Shown: in pieces, positions 8,961 through 18,098 of the stretch
Layout: every line of letters starts with the position of its first letter
Position numbering within the stretch: position 1 is the stretch's first letter
Origin: Pseudomonas putida
GTDB lineage: Bacteria; Pseudomonadota; Gammaproteobacteria; Pseudomonadales; Pseudomonadaceae
Direction of reading: 5' to 3'
Assembly: GCF_004357765.1 (NCBI RefSeq)
Contig: NZ_SMTE01000009.1
Span: forward strand, 62,001 to 126,000
Length of the DNA: 64,000 nucleotides
The notes under the pieces: generated by a model
What the model saw: the letters and a program-made list of their open reading frames with translations, nothing else
Told to the model about the DNA's origin: nothing
The model's database searches: none
Program-made: the position numbers and the translations under genes

Positions 8961-9333
8961 TCACGACTCCAGGCCAGCACGGTGATGTGGTGGCTGTAGC
9001 GTCGGTGAAGAGAACGTTGCAGTGTGATTGCTTATTCGGCCATGCCATGCCGTTTGGTTAATCGAGATGCCGCGAGCCGTTCTGATTGGCGCCAACGTCT
9101 GCTGTAGAACGGTTGTACGACTGCTTCCAGGTCAGGCTTCGGATGCGGAGCCGTGGGCACTTCTGGGGCATCGCCTGCGACCAAGGCAATCTGTGCGCCA
9201 GCTCAGGGCAGATCGGCCAGCGACAGCTCCGGTCAATTAACCACTGGTTAACTGCATGCCGAAACTGCAAGTGTGTTGGGGGGACGATTGGTCGATAGTC
9301 GTTGCACGCCGTGATTTGCCATCGGAGATAACA
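8961..9333. other. Divergent intergenic region between porin and MFS genes
   Basis: This stretch of about 370 bases contains no convincing gene. It should hold both promoters of the divergent porin and carrier genes. The only clear structure I see is the palindrome at 9237-9251. A related half-site (GGTTAA) occurs near 9055, closer to the porin. Confidence 0.6.
9237..9251. promoter_or_regulatory. Palindromic operator candidate
   Basis: TTAACCA-C-TGGTTAA is a perfect 7+7 inverted repeat about 85 bases before the MFS start. Its size and position suit a LysR activator site (T-N11-A class), probably for the regulator at 6915-7853. That link is inference. Confidence 0.45.
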
Positions 9334-10635
9334 ATGACCAGACCGCTACCCGCACCGCCAATCATGCAGACATGCTCGGATTCAGCCGCGCAGGCATCTT
9401 CTTCCCGTAGAACCCTGATTGCCTGCTCGCTGGGCAATGCGCTGGAAATGTACGACTTCACGATCTACAGCTTTTTCGCGGTGTTGATCGGCAAGCATTT
9501 CTTCCCCTCCGAGTCGGCGATGGCTTCGTTGTTGATGTCGCTGGCCACCTTCGGTGTCGGCTTCCTCATGCGCCCGGTCGGTGCGATGGTCATCGGTCGT
9601 TACGCTGACCGGCGGGGGCGCAAGGCGGCTTTGAGCCTGACCATCGGGCTGATGACCCTGGGTACCGCGTTGATCGCCTTTGCCCCTACATACTCGCAGA
9701 TCGGGATTTGCGCGACGCTGCTGTTGGTGGTCGGGCGCCTGATCCAAGGCATGTCGGCAGGCGGGGAAATCGGCACCGCGTCGGTATTTTTGATGGAGTC
9801 GAGCTCGACGCGCAATCGCTGCCAGAGCGTCAGTTGGCAGGCCGCCAGCCAGGGCTACGCGGCCTTGGTTGGGGCAGGTTTCGGCTTTGCCCTGAGCCAG
9901 CTCCTCGAGCCTGCTTCCCTGGAAAGCTGGGGATGGCGGATACCGTTCATTTTTGGGCTGTTGATCGGACCGGTCGGTTGGTACATCCGCACCCGCTTAC
10001 CGGAAACCCATGAGGCAGGGGCGGCGCACAAGGCCGAGAAGGGCCTGGACCCTGTACTGCTCAAACGCATCGCTCAAGGCATCGGTCTGATGGCCAGTTC
10101 GACCATCGGCATGTACCTGTTCGTCTTTTACATGCCGACTTACCTGACCACCGCCTTGCACTATCCAGCGGGCAGCGCCATGGCGATCGCCTGCGTCAGC
10201 AGCGCCTGCATGGCGATCATCTGCCCGTTGGCGGGCCGGTTCGCCGACAAATACCAACTCAGGAAGCGCTTGCTGGTGTGGACGGTGGCTACGCCGATGG
10301 TGCTGATCCTGCCGGTATTCCATCTGCTCGGGCAGGTGCAGCACCTGGGCTTGGCGATGATGTGCGTCGCCGTGCTGATCCTCCCGACCTGCATCGGTGC
10401 CGGTGCGTTCTTCGCGCTGATCATGGAAGGCTTTCCGAAAGCCCAGCGTTCCTTCGGCACATCGGTCAGCTACAGCCTGGGCGTGACGATCTTCGGTGGT
10501 TTCTCGCCGCTGGTCGCCACCTGGCTGATCTCTGCGCTAGGCACTCCCTTGGCGCCAGCCTACTTCCTGGTGGCCGGCGGCATCGTCAGCCTGGCTTGCC
10601 TCAATGCTTTCCCAGAAAACAAAGGATGCGCGTGA
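9334..10635 (+). CDS. MFS transporter, metabolite:H+ symporter (MHS) type
   Basis: A 433-residue inner-membrane carrier with about 12 helices. MHS-family marks are NALEMYDFTIYSFF early, the loop GRYADRRGRKAA between helices 2 and 3, and GRLIQGMSAGGEIGTASVFL. These carriers import organic acids with protons. The start at ATG 9334 is supported by CGGAG seven bases upstream; a longer frame from 9256 lacks such a site. It sits one base before the M20 amidohydrolase gene, so the two form an operon. It probably imports the substrate that the hydrolase cleaves. Confidence 0.88.
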   Translation: MTRPLPAPPIMQTCSDSAAQASSSRRTLIACSLGNALEMYDFTIYSFFAVLIGKHFFPSESAMASLLMSLATFGVGFLMRPVGAMVIGRYADRRGRKAALSLTIGLMTLGTALIAFAPTYSQIGICATLLLVVGRLIQGMSAGGEIGTASVFLMESSSTRNRCQSVSWQAASQGYAALVGAGFGFALSQLLEPASLESWGWRIPFIFGLLIGPVGWYIRTRLPETHEAGAAHKAEKGLDPVLLKRIAQGIGLMASSTIGMYLFVFYMPTYLTTALHYPAGSAMAIACVSSACMAIICPLAGRFADKYQLRKRLLVWTVATPMVLILPVFHLLGQVQHLGLAMMCVAVLILPTCIGAGAFFALIMEGFPKAQRSFGTSVSYSLGVTIFGGFSPLVATWLISALGTPLAPAYFLVAGGIVSLACLNAFPENKGCA

Positions 10636-10636
10636 C

Positions 10637-11821
10637 ATGGGTACTTTCCAGAGCAATCAACCGCGGCCTGCAGCAGAAGAACTGGACGCTTTCGTTGCGA
10701 TCCGGCGGCAGATTCATGCCGCCCCGGAGTTGGGGGGCGATACCCCTGAGACCGCGGCACTGGTAGCCGAGAAGCTTCAGGATTGGGGCTACGAGGTCCA
10801 TCGCGAGGTCGGCGGGCATGGTGTGGTAGGCGTCTTGAAGGTGGGCGACGGTCCGCGCAGCATTGGTCTGCGCGCTGACATGGACGCATTGCCCATGAGC
10901 GAGAAGAACCGCTTCGAGCATGCCAGCAAGATCCCCGGTCGCATGCATGCCTGCGGCCATGACGGGCATACCGCGATCCTCTTGGCTGCAGCCGCGCAAC
11001 TGGCGGCAACGCGCAATTTCAACGGCACGCTGAACGTTATTTTCCAGCCGGATGAAGAGGGCCTGGCCGGCGCCAAGGCGATGATCGACGACGACCTGTT
11101 CGAGCGCTTTCCGTGCGATTCGGTATATGCGCTGCACAACATGCCTGGCTTGCCCGTGGGGACCTGCGTGGTGCAAGCCGGGCCGACGATGGCTTCGAGC
11201 GAGCGCGTCAGCATCCGTATCACCGGCAAGGGCGGGCACGGTGCGATGCCAGAACTGTCGGTCGATCCGGTCATGGCCTTGAACAGCCTGATCAGTGGTA
11301 TCCAGACCATCAAGTCGCGCAACTTGAGCGTGGAGGAGTACGCGGTCATCAGCATCGGCATGATCCAGGCCGGTACCGTGTACAACATCATTCCCGATGA
11401 GGCCTGCATGCTGCTGAGCGTGCGTACCGATACCAGCGAAACCCAGCAGAAGATCAACAGTCGTATCGAGGCGCTGGTCAAAGGTCACGCGGAAAGCTTC
11501 GGTGTGACCATCGATGTCCAGTTCACCCAGCTTGCGCCAGCGCTGTGCAACAGCGAGCACGAAAGCGCGTTGCTGCGCGAGAGTCTGCGTCCGCTGTTCG
11601 CCGACGGCGCATTGTTGGACAAGATGCCGAAGAAGGTCATGGGCACCGAGGACTTCGCCTACATGCTGCAAGCACGACCGGGTTGCTACTTCATGCTCGG
11701 CAACGGCACGGGCGAGTTCCATGGTTGCTCGGTGCACAACCCTCACTATGACTTCAACGATGCATTGGTGAAGATCGGCGCCGAGTGCTGGGTGAAGTGG
11801 GTGCAGGACTACCTGGGCTAA
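10637..11821 (+). CDS. M20-family amidohydrolase (hippurate/N-acyl amino acid hydrolase type)
   Basis: The 394-residue protein belongs to the M20D metal-dependent amidohydrolases. These remove acyl groups from N-acyl amino acids or hippurate, or conjugates of auxin type. Visible metal-site motifs are HACGHDGH (residues 104-111), FQPDEEGLAGA, HNMPG, and the late GTEDFAY and VHNPHYDFND. No signal peptide is seen, so it acts in the cytoplasm. The start at ATG 10637 has AAGGA upstream. It is coupled to the MFS carrier and faces the siderophore receptor convergently. The exact substrate is not deducible. Confidence 0.87.
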   Translation: MGTFQSNQPRPAAEELDAFVAIRRQIHAAPELGGDTPETAALVAEKLQDWGYEVHREVGGHGVVGVLKVGDGPRSIGLRADMDALPMSEKNRFEHASKIPGRMHACGHDGHTAILLAAAAQLAATRNFNGTLNVIFQPDEEGLAGAKAMIDDDLFERFPCDSVYALHNMPGLPVGTCVVQAGPTMASSERVSIRITGKGGHGAMPELSVDPVMALNSLISGIQTIKSRNLSVEEYAVISIGMIQAGTVYNIIPDEACMLLSVRTDTSETQQKINSRIEALVKGHAESFGVTIDVQFTQLAPALCNSEHESALLRESLRPLFADGALLDKMPKKVMGTEDFAYMLQARPGCYFMLGNGTGEFHGCSVHNPHYDFNDALVKIGAECWVKWVQDYLG

Positions 11822-11892
11822 CGCTGGCGAGGAGGGCGCGGGGCGGGGGAGGCGGGTTCGTCAGGCCCGTCCCGAGCAGCCCCAGGCGGGGA

Positions 11893-14004
11893 TCAGTACC
11901 TCCAGGTCACCGAGGCCGTGAGGTTACGCGGCGCGCCGTAGCTGGCGGTGGTGGCATTGTTGTACAGCGACAGCAGGTACTTGCGATCGGTGACGTTGTT
12001 CAGGTTCAGCGACGTGCTCCAGTTGCTGTCGATGTCGTAGCTGGTCATCAGGTCCACCAGGCCGTAGGCATTCTGGTGGATGGCGCTGTTGTCGTCGTTC
12101 TCCACCTTGGTCTGCCAGCTGAGGCGGGCGCCGACCTTCATCTGCGGCAGGGCCGGCAGGCGGTAGGTGAGCATGCCGCGCAAGGCGTGGCTCGGCACGT
12201 ATTTGCGCGCACGATCGCCGTCGTCATTGTCGATGCGGACATAGGTATAGCCGGCCATCAGGTCCAGGCCTGGCATCACTTCGCCCGTGGCCTGCAGTTC
12301 GACGCCGTGGCTCTTGAACTCGTCGGCGGTATAGGCCTGGCGACCGGCTACCATGCCCGCATCCACGGCGACGTTGCGTTGTTCGGTCTTGAACAGTGCT
12401 GCGGTTACGTGCAAGCGTGAGTCCATGACGCTGCCCTTGAGGCCGACTTCCATACTCTTGCCTTCCAACGGATCGAGCAGCTTGCCGGAGGCGTCCGACA
12501 GGTTGAATTGCGGGTTGTAGATCTTGGTCCAGCTGCCATACACGCTCCAGGCGTCGTTCAGGTCATAGACCAGTCCGGTATAGGGCGTGACCTTGCCGTG
12601 CTCGCGGGTGGAGCGTTCGGAGCCATAGCTGTCACCTTTCCCGTCGGCACTGAGCAGACGTGCGCCGGCGATCCAGTGCAGGTCGTCGGTGAGGCTGAAG
12701 CGGGTCGCTGCGAACACGCTCTTCTGAGTATCTTGGAAATTCTGCGACAGCGATGCGTCGTTGGCCGTGAACGATGGCATAGGCGTTTTGCCTGCCAGAA
12801 TGTCCGACCATGAAGTCTCGAAGTAGCTGAAGTGCGCCAGGTCCTCGTCATACTCTTTAAGTTTCTGATGGGTTCGCCCGTACGCAGCCCCCAATGTCAG
12901 TTGATGCTCGCGACCGAACAAGCTGAACGGACCTTGCAACTTGGCCTCGCCCAGCAACTGGTGCGCCTCGCTGCTTGTATGGTTGGCATAGGCGCCGGCA
13001 ACGTCACCGTCGACCGACCCTACATAGAGCATGTTGGTAGTCTGCTTCTCCTGCACGCCAGTCGCCGTGAGGGTGGCGTTCCAATCGTTGCCGAAGTCGT
13101 GCTTGAGCTCGACGAAGGCTCGCTGGGTGTGCAGGTTCCAGTACGTCCACGGCTGGCCGATGTTGCTGCTGCGGCTGCTGTAGTGGATGGCGTTGCCGGC
13201 GCTGTCGACCAGTGGCAGGTTGCCCCAGGTGCTGCCGTTGGAGTCGCTGTTGTGCTGGGAGAAGCCGACGGTCACGGTGTCGGTGTCGGTCACGTCGAAA
13301 GCCAACAGGCCGGCGACGATGTTGCGCTCGTGGCTGTAGCGGTCCATCCACGAGTTGCCTTTGTCGTGGGCATAGATGAAGCGGCCGCGGACATTGCCGC
13401 TGTCGGTCAACGGGCCGGAAAGATCGACGTCGACGCGGCGGTTGTCCCACGAGCCGACACTGGTATTGACCTGGGCCTGGAACGTCTCGGTAGGGCGTTT
13501 GCGCACGAAGTTGACCGTGGCGGACGGGTTGGCGGCACCGCTCATCAAACCATTGGCGCCGTGCAGGATATCGATCTGCTCATATTCGGCCAGGTCCAGT
13601 TCGCCCACCAGCACGGTGCCGACGAAGGGCATGCCCATGCCGTCGAATTCGAAGGTGTTGATGTCGAAACCGCGCGAGGTGAATTCGGTGCGGTCCGATT
13701 CGGTCTGTTCGACGGTCACCGACGGCGCGGAGCGCAGAGCCTCTTTGATGCCGTTGATCTTGAAGTCGTCCAGCTGCTGGCGGGTGAGGGTGGTGACCGC
13801 CTGGGGCGTCTGCTTGTCGGTCAGGCCCAGCTTGGTGGTGGTGGAGGATGCCTGGCCCTCGTATCCCTGACTGACACCGTCGATGCTTTCGTGGGTACTG
13901 ACGATCTCGGTGGCGGGTAGCGTCAGGTCGTCGGCGGCATGAACACTGGGCAAGGCGCTGCACGCGCCGACCAGCAGGAGACTGGCAGGGAAGTGACGTT
14001 TCAA
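11893..14004 (-). CDS. TonB-dependent siderophore receptor
   Basis: A full-length receptor of 703 residues. It has a signal peptide (MKRHFPASLLLVGACSALPS, cleavage near VHA), a plug domain with TPQAVTTLTRQQLDDFKI and RGFDINTFEFDGMGMPF, the DILHGANGLM segment, a long barrel, and a terminal TASVTWRY. It is of the FhuE/FpvA ferric-siderophore type. I place the start at TTG 14004: AGGA lies at good distance and the signal peptide starts there. Upstream in-frame codons (ATG 14040, TTG 14082) would run the protein through the Fur box and lack a ribosome binding site. Regulation by iron is likely. Confidence 0.92.
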   Translation of the reverse strand: MKRHFPASLLLVGACSALPSVHAADDLTLPATEIVSTHESIDGVSQGYEGQASSTTTKLGLTDKQTPQAVTTLTRQQLDDFKINGIKEALRSAPSVTVEQTESDRTEFTSRGFDINTFEFDGMGMPFVGTVLVGELDLAEYEQIDILHGANGLMSGAANPSATVNFVRKRPTETFQAQVNTSVGSWDNRRVDVDLSGPLTDSGNVRGRFIYAHDKGNSWMDRYSHERNIVAGLLAFDVTDTDTVTVGFSQHNSDSNGSTWGNLPLVDSAGNAIHYSSRSSNIGQPWTYWNLHTQRAFVELKHDFGNDWNATLTATGVQEKQTTNMLYVGSVDGDVAGAYANHTSSEAHQLLGEAKLQGPFSLFGREHQLTLGAAYGRTHQKLKEYDEDLAHFSYFETSWSDILAGKTPMPSFTANDASLSQNFQDTQKSVFAATRFSLTDDLHWIAGARLLSADGKGDSYGSERSTREHGKVTPYTGLVYDLNDAWSVYGSWTKIYNPQFNLSDASGKLLDPLEGKSMEVGLKGSVMDSRLHVTAALFKTEQRNVAVDAGMVAGRQAYTADEFKSHGVELQATGEVMPGLDLMAGYTYVRIDNDDGDRARKYVPSHALRGMLTYRLPALPQMKVGARLSWQTKVENDDNSAIHQNAYGLVDLMTSYDIDSNWSTSLNLNNVTDRKYLLSLYNNATTASYGAPRNLTASVTWRY

Positions 14005-14042
14005 AGAAAAGATCCTACGGCGAAATGGACTTTGATGCATTT

Positions 14043-14061
14043 GATAATCTGAATGAGAATC
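14043..14061 (-). promoter_or_regulatory. Fur box
   Basis: GATAATCTGAATGAGAATC matches 13 of 19 positions of the Fur consensus GATAATGATAATCATTATC. It lies about 40 bases before the chosen start of the siderophore receptor, consistent with iron repression. Confidence 0.65.
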
Positions 14062-14152
14062 TACATCAAAGGCATCTAGCAATTCGACATTTTTTTCACA
14101 TTTCGTTACATCCGCTGAGAGGGTGGGCTCGCCGAGGCCGAGAGGCGCTCAG

Positions 14153-15625
14153 TTATTCGCAGACTTGTGAAAGTGGCCGGGCCACCTCCTCGAGCGATCT
14201 GCGCTCAGCCGACACACCCCAGACCGCCTGGGTCAGCGCGGCGACGATCATCAACATTGCCCCGATCAGGTATCCATACCAGACATTGGTGCGTTCGCCG
14301 GTCTCGATCAGCGCGCCGAACAAGGTTGGCCCGATCAGACCACCCAGACCGGTGCCGAAGGCGTAGAACACAGCGATGGCGAGCGCGCGGATTTCCAGCG
14401 GGAACGTCTCGGCCACCGTGAGATAGGCCGAGCTCGCAGCGGCGGAGGCGAAGAAAAAGATCACCATCCAGGCCAGGGTCTGCTGGGTGACGTCGATCAT
14501 GTCTTGCTGGAACAGGTAGCCGCTGATCGTCAGCAGCACACCTGCGATCAGGTAGGTCGAGCTGATCATGATCCGTCGGCCGATGACGTCGAACAGGCGG
14601 CCAAGTATCAGGGGGCCACAGAAGTTCCCCAGGGCGAAGGGCAGGACGTACCAGCCCACCTGAGCCGACGGGACCTGGTAGAAATCGGTCAACACCAGGG
14701 CGTAGGTGAAAAAGATGGCGTTATAGAAAAACGCCTGGGCGGTCAGCAACGCAAGACCCACCAGCGCCCGCTGGCGATGCTCGACGAACAGGCTGTGCAC
14801 CACCTCGCGCAGCGGCGTGTGGTTGCGGGTGCGCAGGCGCAGGGGTGGGGCCTGCAGGGACGGTATCTCGATACCGCGCTCGTGGTAATGACGCTCGATG
14901 TCGGCGACGATACGCTCGGCTTCTTCGGGCTGGTTGTGGATCATCAGCCAGCGCGGGCTCTCTGGTATCCACAGGCGCATCAGCAGGATCACCAGGCCCA
15001 ACAGCGCACCGATGCCGAAGCACAGCCGCCAACCCAGTTCTCCACCCGCCACGTCCGGGTCGAGCAGCACCACTGCGCCTACGGCACCGAGTGCCGCGCC
15101 GATCCAGAACGTGCCGTTGATGGTCAGATCGACCCAGCCCCGGTAGCGTGCCGGGGTGAATTCCTGGATGGTCGAGTTGATCGCGGTGTATTCGCCGCCG
15201 ATACCGGCGCCGGTGAGAAAGCGAAATACCAGGAAGCTCCACAGGTTCCAGGAAAACGCCGTGGCCGCCGTGGCACCGATGTACAGCGCCAGGGTGATGA
15301 AGAACAGCTTGCGCCGCCCGAGGCGGTCGGTGAGCCAGCCGAACAGCAGTGCACCGAGCACCGCGCCGGCGATGTAGCTGGCGCCGGCCAGGCCGATCTC
15401 GGTATTGCTCATGGCCAGGGCCGGGCTGTCCTTGAGGGCGCCGGACACCGACCCAGCCAAAGTGACCTCGAGCCCGTCGAGTAGCCAGGTGATACCGAGC
15501 GCCACCACCAACAACGTGTGAAAACGCGTCCACGGCAAACGGTCGAGGCGGGCGGGGATGTCGGTGCTGTAGAAACCTTCCCGCGCTGAGGCACCGCTGC
15601 AGGACTGCAAGGCTTGGGTCGTCAT
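14153..15625 (-). CDS. MFS transporter, sugar/aromatic-acid transporter type
   Basis: A 490-residue carrier with about 12 membrane helices. Typical motifs are GWLTDRLGRRKLFF (loop 2-3), GAGIGGEYTAINSTIQEF, PESPRWLM before a long central loop, and GRLFDVIGRR in the second half. The TWLLDGLEVTLAG opening resembles carriers for nicotinate, aromatic or other organic acids. Good RBS GGAGC sits ahead of the ATG. It lies 131 bases after the OprD porin, in the same orientation as the thiolase/acyl-CoA synthetase operon, suggesting an inner-membrane route for the same substrate. Confidence 0.86.
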   Translation of the reverse strand: MTTQALQSCSGASAREGFYSTDIPARLDRLPWTRFHTLLVVALGITWLLDGLEVTLAGSVSGALKDSPALAMSNTEIGLAGASYIAGAVLGALLFGWLTDRLGRRKLFFITLALYIGATAATAFSWNLWSFLVFRFLTGAGIGGEYTAINSTIQEFTPARYRGWVDLTINGTFWIGAALGAVGAVVLLDPDVAGGELGWRLCFGIGALLGLVILLMRLWIPESPRWLMIHNQPEEAERIVADIERHYHERGIEIPSLQAPPLRLRTRNHTPLREVVHSLFVEHRQRALVGLALLTAQAFFYNAIFFTYALVLTDFYQVPSAQVGWYVLPFALGNFCGPLILGRLFDVIGRRIMISSTYLIAGVLLTISGYLFQQDMIDVTQQTLAWMVIFFFASAAASSAYLTVAETFPLEIRALAIAVFYAFGTGLGGLIGPTLFGALIETGERTNVWYGYLIGAMLMIVAALTQAVWGVSAERRSLEEVARPLSQVCE

Positions 15626-15756
15626 GGCAGCTCCTTGGTTGACGTAGGCGCGGTGCCATGTGGAGTGGGCCTCAGGCGGGAAGGTTCAGTCATCGATGAT
15701 CAGTGGCAGTACCATCTACGAGATCGATGACGGTGCATGTGCTCGAGTGCCTGCGA

Positions 15757-17082
15757 TCACAGCAGAGGTATCGAGTAACTCACCGTCAGTCGATTCTGAT
15801 CCTGATTCCATTCGCTCGGCACCCCGCTGCGCAGCATGGCGTTGCGCCAACTGAAGCCCAGCCCTTTGAACGTCCCGCTCTGTACGACGTAGTCCAGGGC
15901 GATGTCACGCTCCCATTCCTTCTCGTCGCCCCCCGAGGCCATGCGTATATTTGTCCCTTTCAGGTAGGTCAACGATGCTACCAGGCCCGGCACGCCCAGC
16001 GCGGCGAAGTTATAGGTGTACTGGCCAAAGGTGGTGCGCTCGCCCGCGCGGGTGAAACTGGTCGCCAGTCGATCGGTGAACAGGTAGATACTCGAACCGG
16101 CTGCGCCTTCGCCCGTATTGCCCTGGTTCAACTGGACAAAGTTGCCGCTGTTGGATACCCGCTGATGGCCCAGCAGAAATGCATGGCCGCCGATAGCGTA
16201 GGTGAAGATGGCGCTCCAGGTATCGTTGTCGATCTTGCCAGGCGTGTCGCCAAGGCCACTCACCTGGTAGCCGGCCGCCCGACCGCTGGCCGAGTCGTTG
16301 CGCCCGTCGGCATCGGTCTTGAAATATCGCAGGTCGGTGGTCAGCGATTGGTCGTCAGCCAGCGCCCAGGTGTGCACCAGCCCGGCGAAGTGTTGCACGT
16401 AGTAGTCCTGCAACTGGGCCGCGTAATACTGCAGTTTGAGGTCGCGGGTCATTTGGTAATCCGCACCGGCGAAGATGAATTGGTTGCTCTCGCGGCTGCC
16501 GCCAGCCACTGCGAGCCCGGACCGGTTGCTCGAGCCGCGACCGGTGGAGTGCTCCAAGCGTCCGCCGGTAAGGGTCAGGCCGTCGATCTCTTTGGAGGTG
16601 ATCATGCCGCCTTCGAAGGTCTGGGGTAGCAGGCGACCATCGTTGGCCACCAGTATCGGCAACTTCGGTAGCAAGGTGCCGTAGCGAGCTTCTGTTTTCG
16701 AGAAGCGCAGCTTCCCGGTCAGGCCCAGCCTGCTCCATTCGTCAACGGCACTTCCATCGCTTTCGTCGGGGATCATCGAGCTGCCGCGGTGGTTACCGGC
16801 GCCGCCGTCCAGGCGCACGCCCAGCATGCCAAGGGCGTCGACACCAAAACCAAAGGTGCCTTCGGTGAAGCCGGACTTGTAGTCGAGCACGAAACCTTGG
16901 GCCCACTCTGCCGTCTTGCTCTGACCGGCCGCGCCGGGGCGATCACGGAAGTCGTTGTTGAAGTAGTAGTTGCGCAGATTGAGGTTGGCTTTGCCGTCCT
17001 CGACGAAGGCGGCCTGGGCAGTAGGAGGTATGCAGGCGCTGGCAGTGAGCAGGTACAGGTATGCACGTGGCTTTCTTGTCAT
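15757..17082 (-). CDS. OprD-family outer-membrane porin
   Basis: A 441-residue substrate-specific porin. It has a signal peptide ending near TAQA. The OprD-family hallmarks follow: LNLRNYYFNNDFRD, EWAQGFVLDYKSGFTEG, GVDALGMLGVRLDGG, LPKLPILVANDGRLLPQTFEG, and a hydrophobic terminal strand. OccK/OccD proteins take up amino acids and aromatic or other carboxylates. It stands 69 bases after the second PPC-domain gene and before the MFS carrier, so it is probably the outer-membrane gate of this cluster. AGGA precedes the ATG. Confidence 0.92.
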   Translation of the reverse strand: MTRKPRAYLYLLTASACIPPTAQAAFVEDGKANLNLRNYYFNNDFRDRPGAAGQSKTAEWAQGFVLDYKSGFTEGTFGFGVDALGMLGVRLDGGAGNHRGSSMIPDESDGSAVDEWSRLGLTGKLRFSKTEARYGTLLPKLPILVANDGRLLPQTFEGGMITSKEIDGLTLTGGRLEHSTGRGSSNRSGLAVAGGSRESNQFIFAGADYQMTRDLKLQYYAAQLQDYYVQHFAGLVHTWALADDQSLTTDLRYFKTDADGRNDSASGRAAGYQVSGLGDTPGKIDNDTWSAIFTYAIGGHAFLLGHQRVSNSGNFVQLNQGNTGEGAAGSSIYLFTDRLATSFTRAGERTTFGQYTYNFAALGVPGLVASLTYLKGTNIRMASGGDEKEWERDIALDYVVQSGTFKGLGFSWRNAMLRSGVPSEWNQDQNRLTVSYSIPLL

Positions 17083-17151
17083 TGTTTTAGTCCTGAGTAC
17101 GAATGGGCGCCCGAGACATCAGGGCGCAAAGGGTGTGGTACTAGCGGTGCA

Positions 17152-17550
17152 TCAGTCGGGCAGCCATTCCTGCAAGGTCAACTCGACGGTGATGAACGAG
17201 AGGTTGCGGCCGCGCTGCAGGCGGCCGGCGAAAATGTTGCCAGCGGCGTCGGCCAGTACGGCCTGCAGGCGACTCTGTCCAGTGATGACCTCGCCGCTGA
17301 GGCTGAGGATCTCGATGCCTGGACCGGGTACGTGGATATCCTGCATGCCTTGGCGGCCCAGGTAGTGCAATTGGCCATCGATCAGGCTGCCGAGGCCGCC
17401 ACGGACCACGGCGCAAGTGATGCCATGGCTGGCGCAAAGCGCTTCGGCACTGTCGATGATGTCTTCGTTGGGCTTTATTCGGGCGATCACCAGGCGGCCC
17501 AGCTGGCCACGCTGCACCTGGGAGTCGGAGGTATGTGGATCGAGGGTCAT
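17152..17550 (-). CDS. PPC/DUF296-domain protein lacking the metal-binding histidines
   Basis: The 132-residue protein has the single-domain PPC (DUF296) fold seen in VVRGGLGSLIDGQLHYLG and SLSGEVITGQSRLQAVLAD. The place where family members carry a His-rich HxHxxxxxxxGxxxGGH segment reads QAVLADAAGNIFAGRL, with no histidine. It overlaps the partner PPC gene upstream by 4 bases (ATGA) and has a perfect AGGAGG. I infer that it forms a hetero-oligomer with that partner in acyl-CoA metabolism. Function unknown. Confidence 0.68.
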   Translation of the reverse strand: MTLDPHTSDSQVQRGQLGRLVIARIKPNEDIIDSAEALCASHGITCAVVRGGLGSLIDGQLHYLGRQGMQDIHVPGPGIEILSLSGEVITGQSRLQAVLADAAGNIFAGRLQRGRNLSFITVELTLQEWLPD

Positions 17551-18098
17551 GAGGCCTCCTTGAGCACGGGGTGCAGCAGGTTGAACTGGGTTTCGGCGTC
17601 GGGTTGCGCCTCGAAGGCCACCCGGTCGAACAGGCACAGGCGGATCACCAGCGGCTCATTGCCGACGATCAGTCGGTTGAGCACCAGGTGACCGCCATGC
17701 TGCTGTCCGTCGCGGTCGATGAAGCCTGCATGGCAGTGCAGCAGGGGGGCGCCGCTGGCATCCCGGCCGACGGTGAGGGCTCCACTGATGAAAGTGATGT
17801 AGCCGTCCAGCACCACCGGTTGGCCGTAATCGTAGGGGCGCTGACGATCGCTGGTGGTGACCATGCGGTGATAGCTCAGGTGCGCCGCTGCGCCACAGAG
17901 GATGCGTCCCACCGCGCTCTGGTAGTTGCAATCGCGCAGTACCGCGAGCAGGCCTTCGGCGACGTTGCAGGCCAGCGGCAACTCGATGCGCAACTCCTGG
18001 CTGCGCGCCACTTCGCAGTCGAGCAGGCGCGGCTGCTGCGCCAGCCCTGCGTGGATGAAATGGCGAACGCCATCCCGGGTTTCGAAGTGGGGCGTCAT
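17547..18098 (-). CDS. PPC/DUF296-domain protein with intact histidine motif
   Basis: A 183-residue protein. The C-terminal part holds LLHCHAGFIDRDGQQHGGHL, the metal-site segment of PPC/DUF296 domains, preceded by VLDGYITFISGALTV. The N-terminal 50 residues (FETRDGVRHFIHAG, then LLDCEVARSQELRIELPLA) form an extension. It starts at ATG 18098, overlapping the acyl-CoA synthetase stop by 4 bases, and overlaps the next PPC gene by 4 bases. Plant PPC domains accompany AT-hooks; bacterial ones are stand-alone and poorly understood. The operon suggests an enzymatic or chaperone role in degrading the imported acid. Confidence 0.72.
   Translation of the reverse strand: MTPHFETRDGVRHFIHAGLAQQPRLLDCEVARSQELRIELPLACNVAEGLLAVLRDCNYQSAVGRILCGAAAHLSYHRMVTTSDRQRPYDYGQPVVLDGYITFISGALTVGRDASGAPLLHCHAGFIDRDGQQHGGHLVLNRLIVGNEPLVIRLCLFDRVAFEAQPDAETQFNLLHPVLKEAS

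Noticed and set aside
10601-11746. Minus-strand open frame (381 codons) opposite the M20 hydrolase
   Set aside because: Antisense shadow of a confident gene, His/Gln-rich and without domains.
17083-17151. Sigma-54 promoter before the OprD porin
   Set aside because: The minus-strand TTGC has no correctly spaced GG in a -24 box.
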